A stretch of DNA of 5,617 bases. Origin: Chloroflexota bacterium (lineage in GTDB: Bacteria; Chloroflexota; Dehalococcoidia; Lucifugimonadales; Australimonadaceae). Shown here piece by piece: positions 5,566 through 5,617 of the stretch; position 1 is the first letter of the stretch; each line of letters starts with the position of its first letter. Location: the NCBI GenBank assembly GCA_027625205.1, contig JAQBVZ010000065.1, positions 1 through 5,617 of the forward strand. Direction: 5' to 3'. Position numbers and translations under genes: made by a program. A model generated the notes under the pieces. That model was not told where the DNA came from and searched no databases. It worked only from the letters and a program-made list of their open reading frames with translations.

Positions 5566-5617
5566 TTGGTAAAGCATTCCACTCTTTCGGTCCAGGCCTA
5601 CTACATTCGCTTGGCAG
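5566..5617 (+). CDS. Start of an unknown protein, cut by the window edge
   Basis: A TTG start nine bases after AGGAGG opens a frame reading MVKHSTLSVQAYYIRLA to the right edge. Only 17 residues are available and no family can be named. The start choice rests on the ribosome binding site alone; no ATG or GTG lies closer to it in an open frame that I can see. Confidence 0.4.
   Translation, partial: MVKHSTLSVQAYYIRLA

Overview
The window looks like bacterial metagenomic or draft-genome DNA. The protein styles (DUF3052 protein, amidohydrolase, heme-oxygenase-like diiron protein, excalibur-type secreted domain, short-type alpha-glucan phosphorylase ending) suggest Chloroflexota, perhaps a Dehalococcoidia/SAR202-like lineage. 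This is a judgement by eye from family resemblance, not a search result.

Left part (1-2658) is orderly. A partial metal-dependent amidohydrolase (3' end only) is followed 16 bases later by a three-histidine cupin resembling the cysteine/thiol dioxygenase fold, probably in one operon. A long hairpin (908-947) closes that unit. An alpha/beta hydrolase with an intact nucleophile-acid-histidine triad follows on the + strand. It converges, with only 8 bases between stop codons, on a - strand gene for a heme-oxygenase-like diiron protein whose six expected metal ligands are all present. Together these read as a small-molecule catabolism or redox neighbourhood, but no pathway can be named.

Middle part (2720-3950), - strand: a DUF3052 domain without a usable start and the N-terminal six-helix half of an MFS transporter are butted together out of frame near 3095. 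About 200 bases upstream of the transporter (3748-3950) hold nothing I can recognise.

Right part (3951-5617) is a patchwork of gene pieces with almost no intergenic DNA. A secreted-type zinc metalloprotease (HExxHxxGxxH) is fused in frame to the last ~135 residues of an alpha-glucan phosphorylase, and its 5' part is broken by an in-frame amber codon. A + strand excalibur-like domain is cut just before its calcium-binding loop and joined to the Walker A region of a type III restriction/DEAD-type helicase. The helicase is itself cut after ~90 residues, before an unrecognised C-terminal tail with a good ribosome binding site behind it.

At least five abrupt joins occur in about 2.5 kb. The two main explanations are a decayed, rearranged genomic island and an assembly or amplification chimera. 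The sequence alone cannot separate them, and the gene-fusion proteins should not be taken as real until reads spanning the joins are checked. I found no convincing new multi-gene system.
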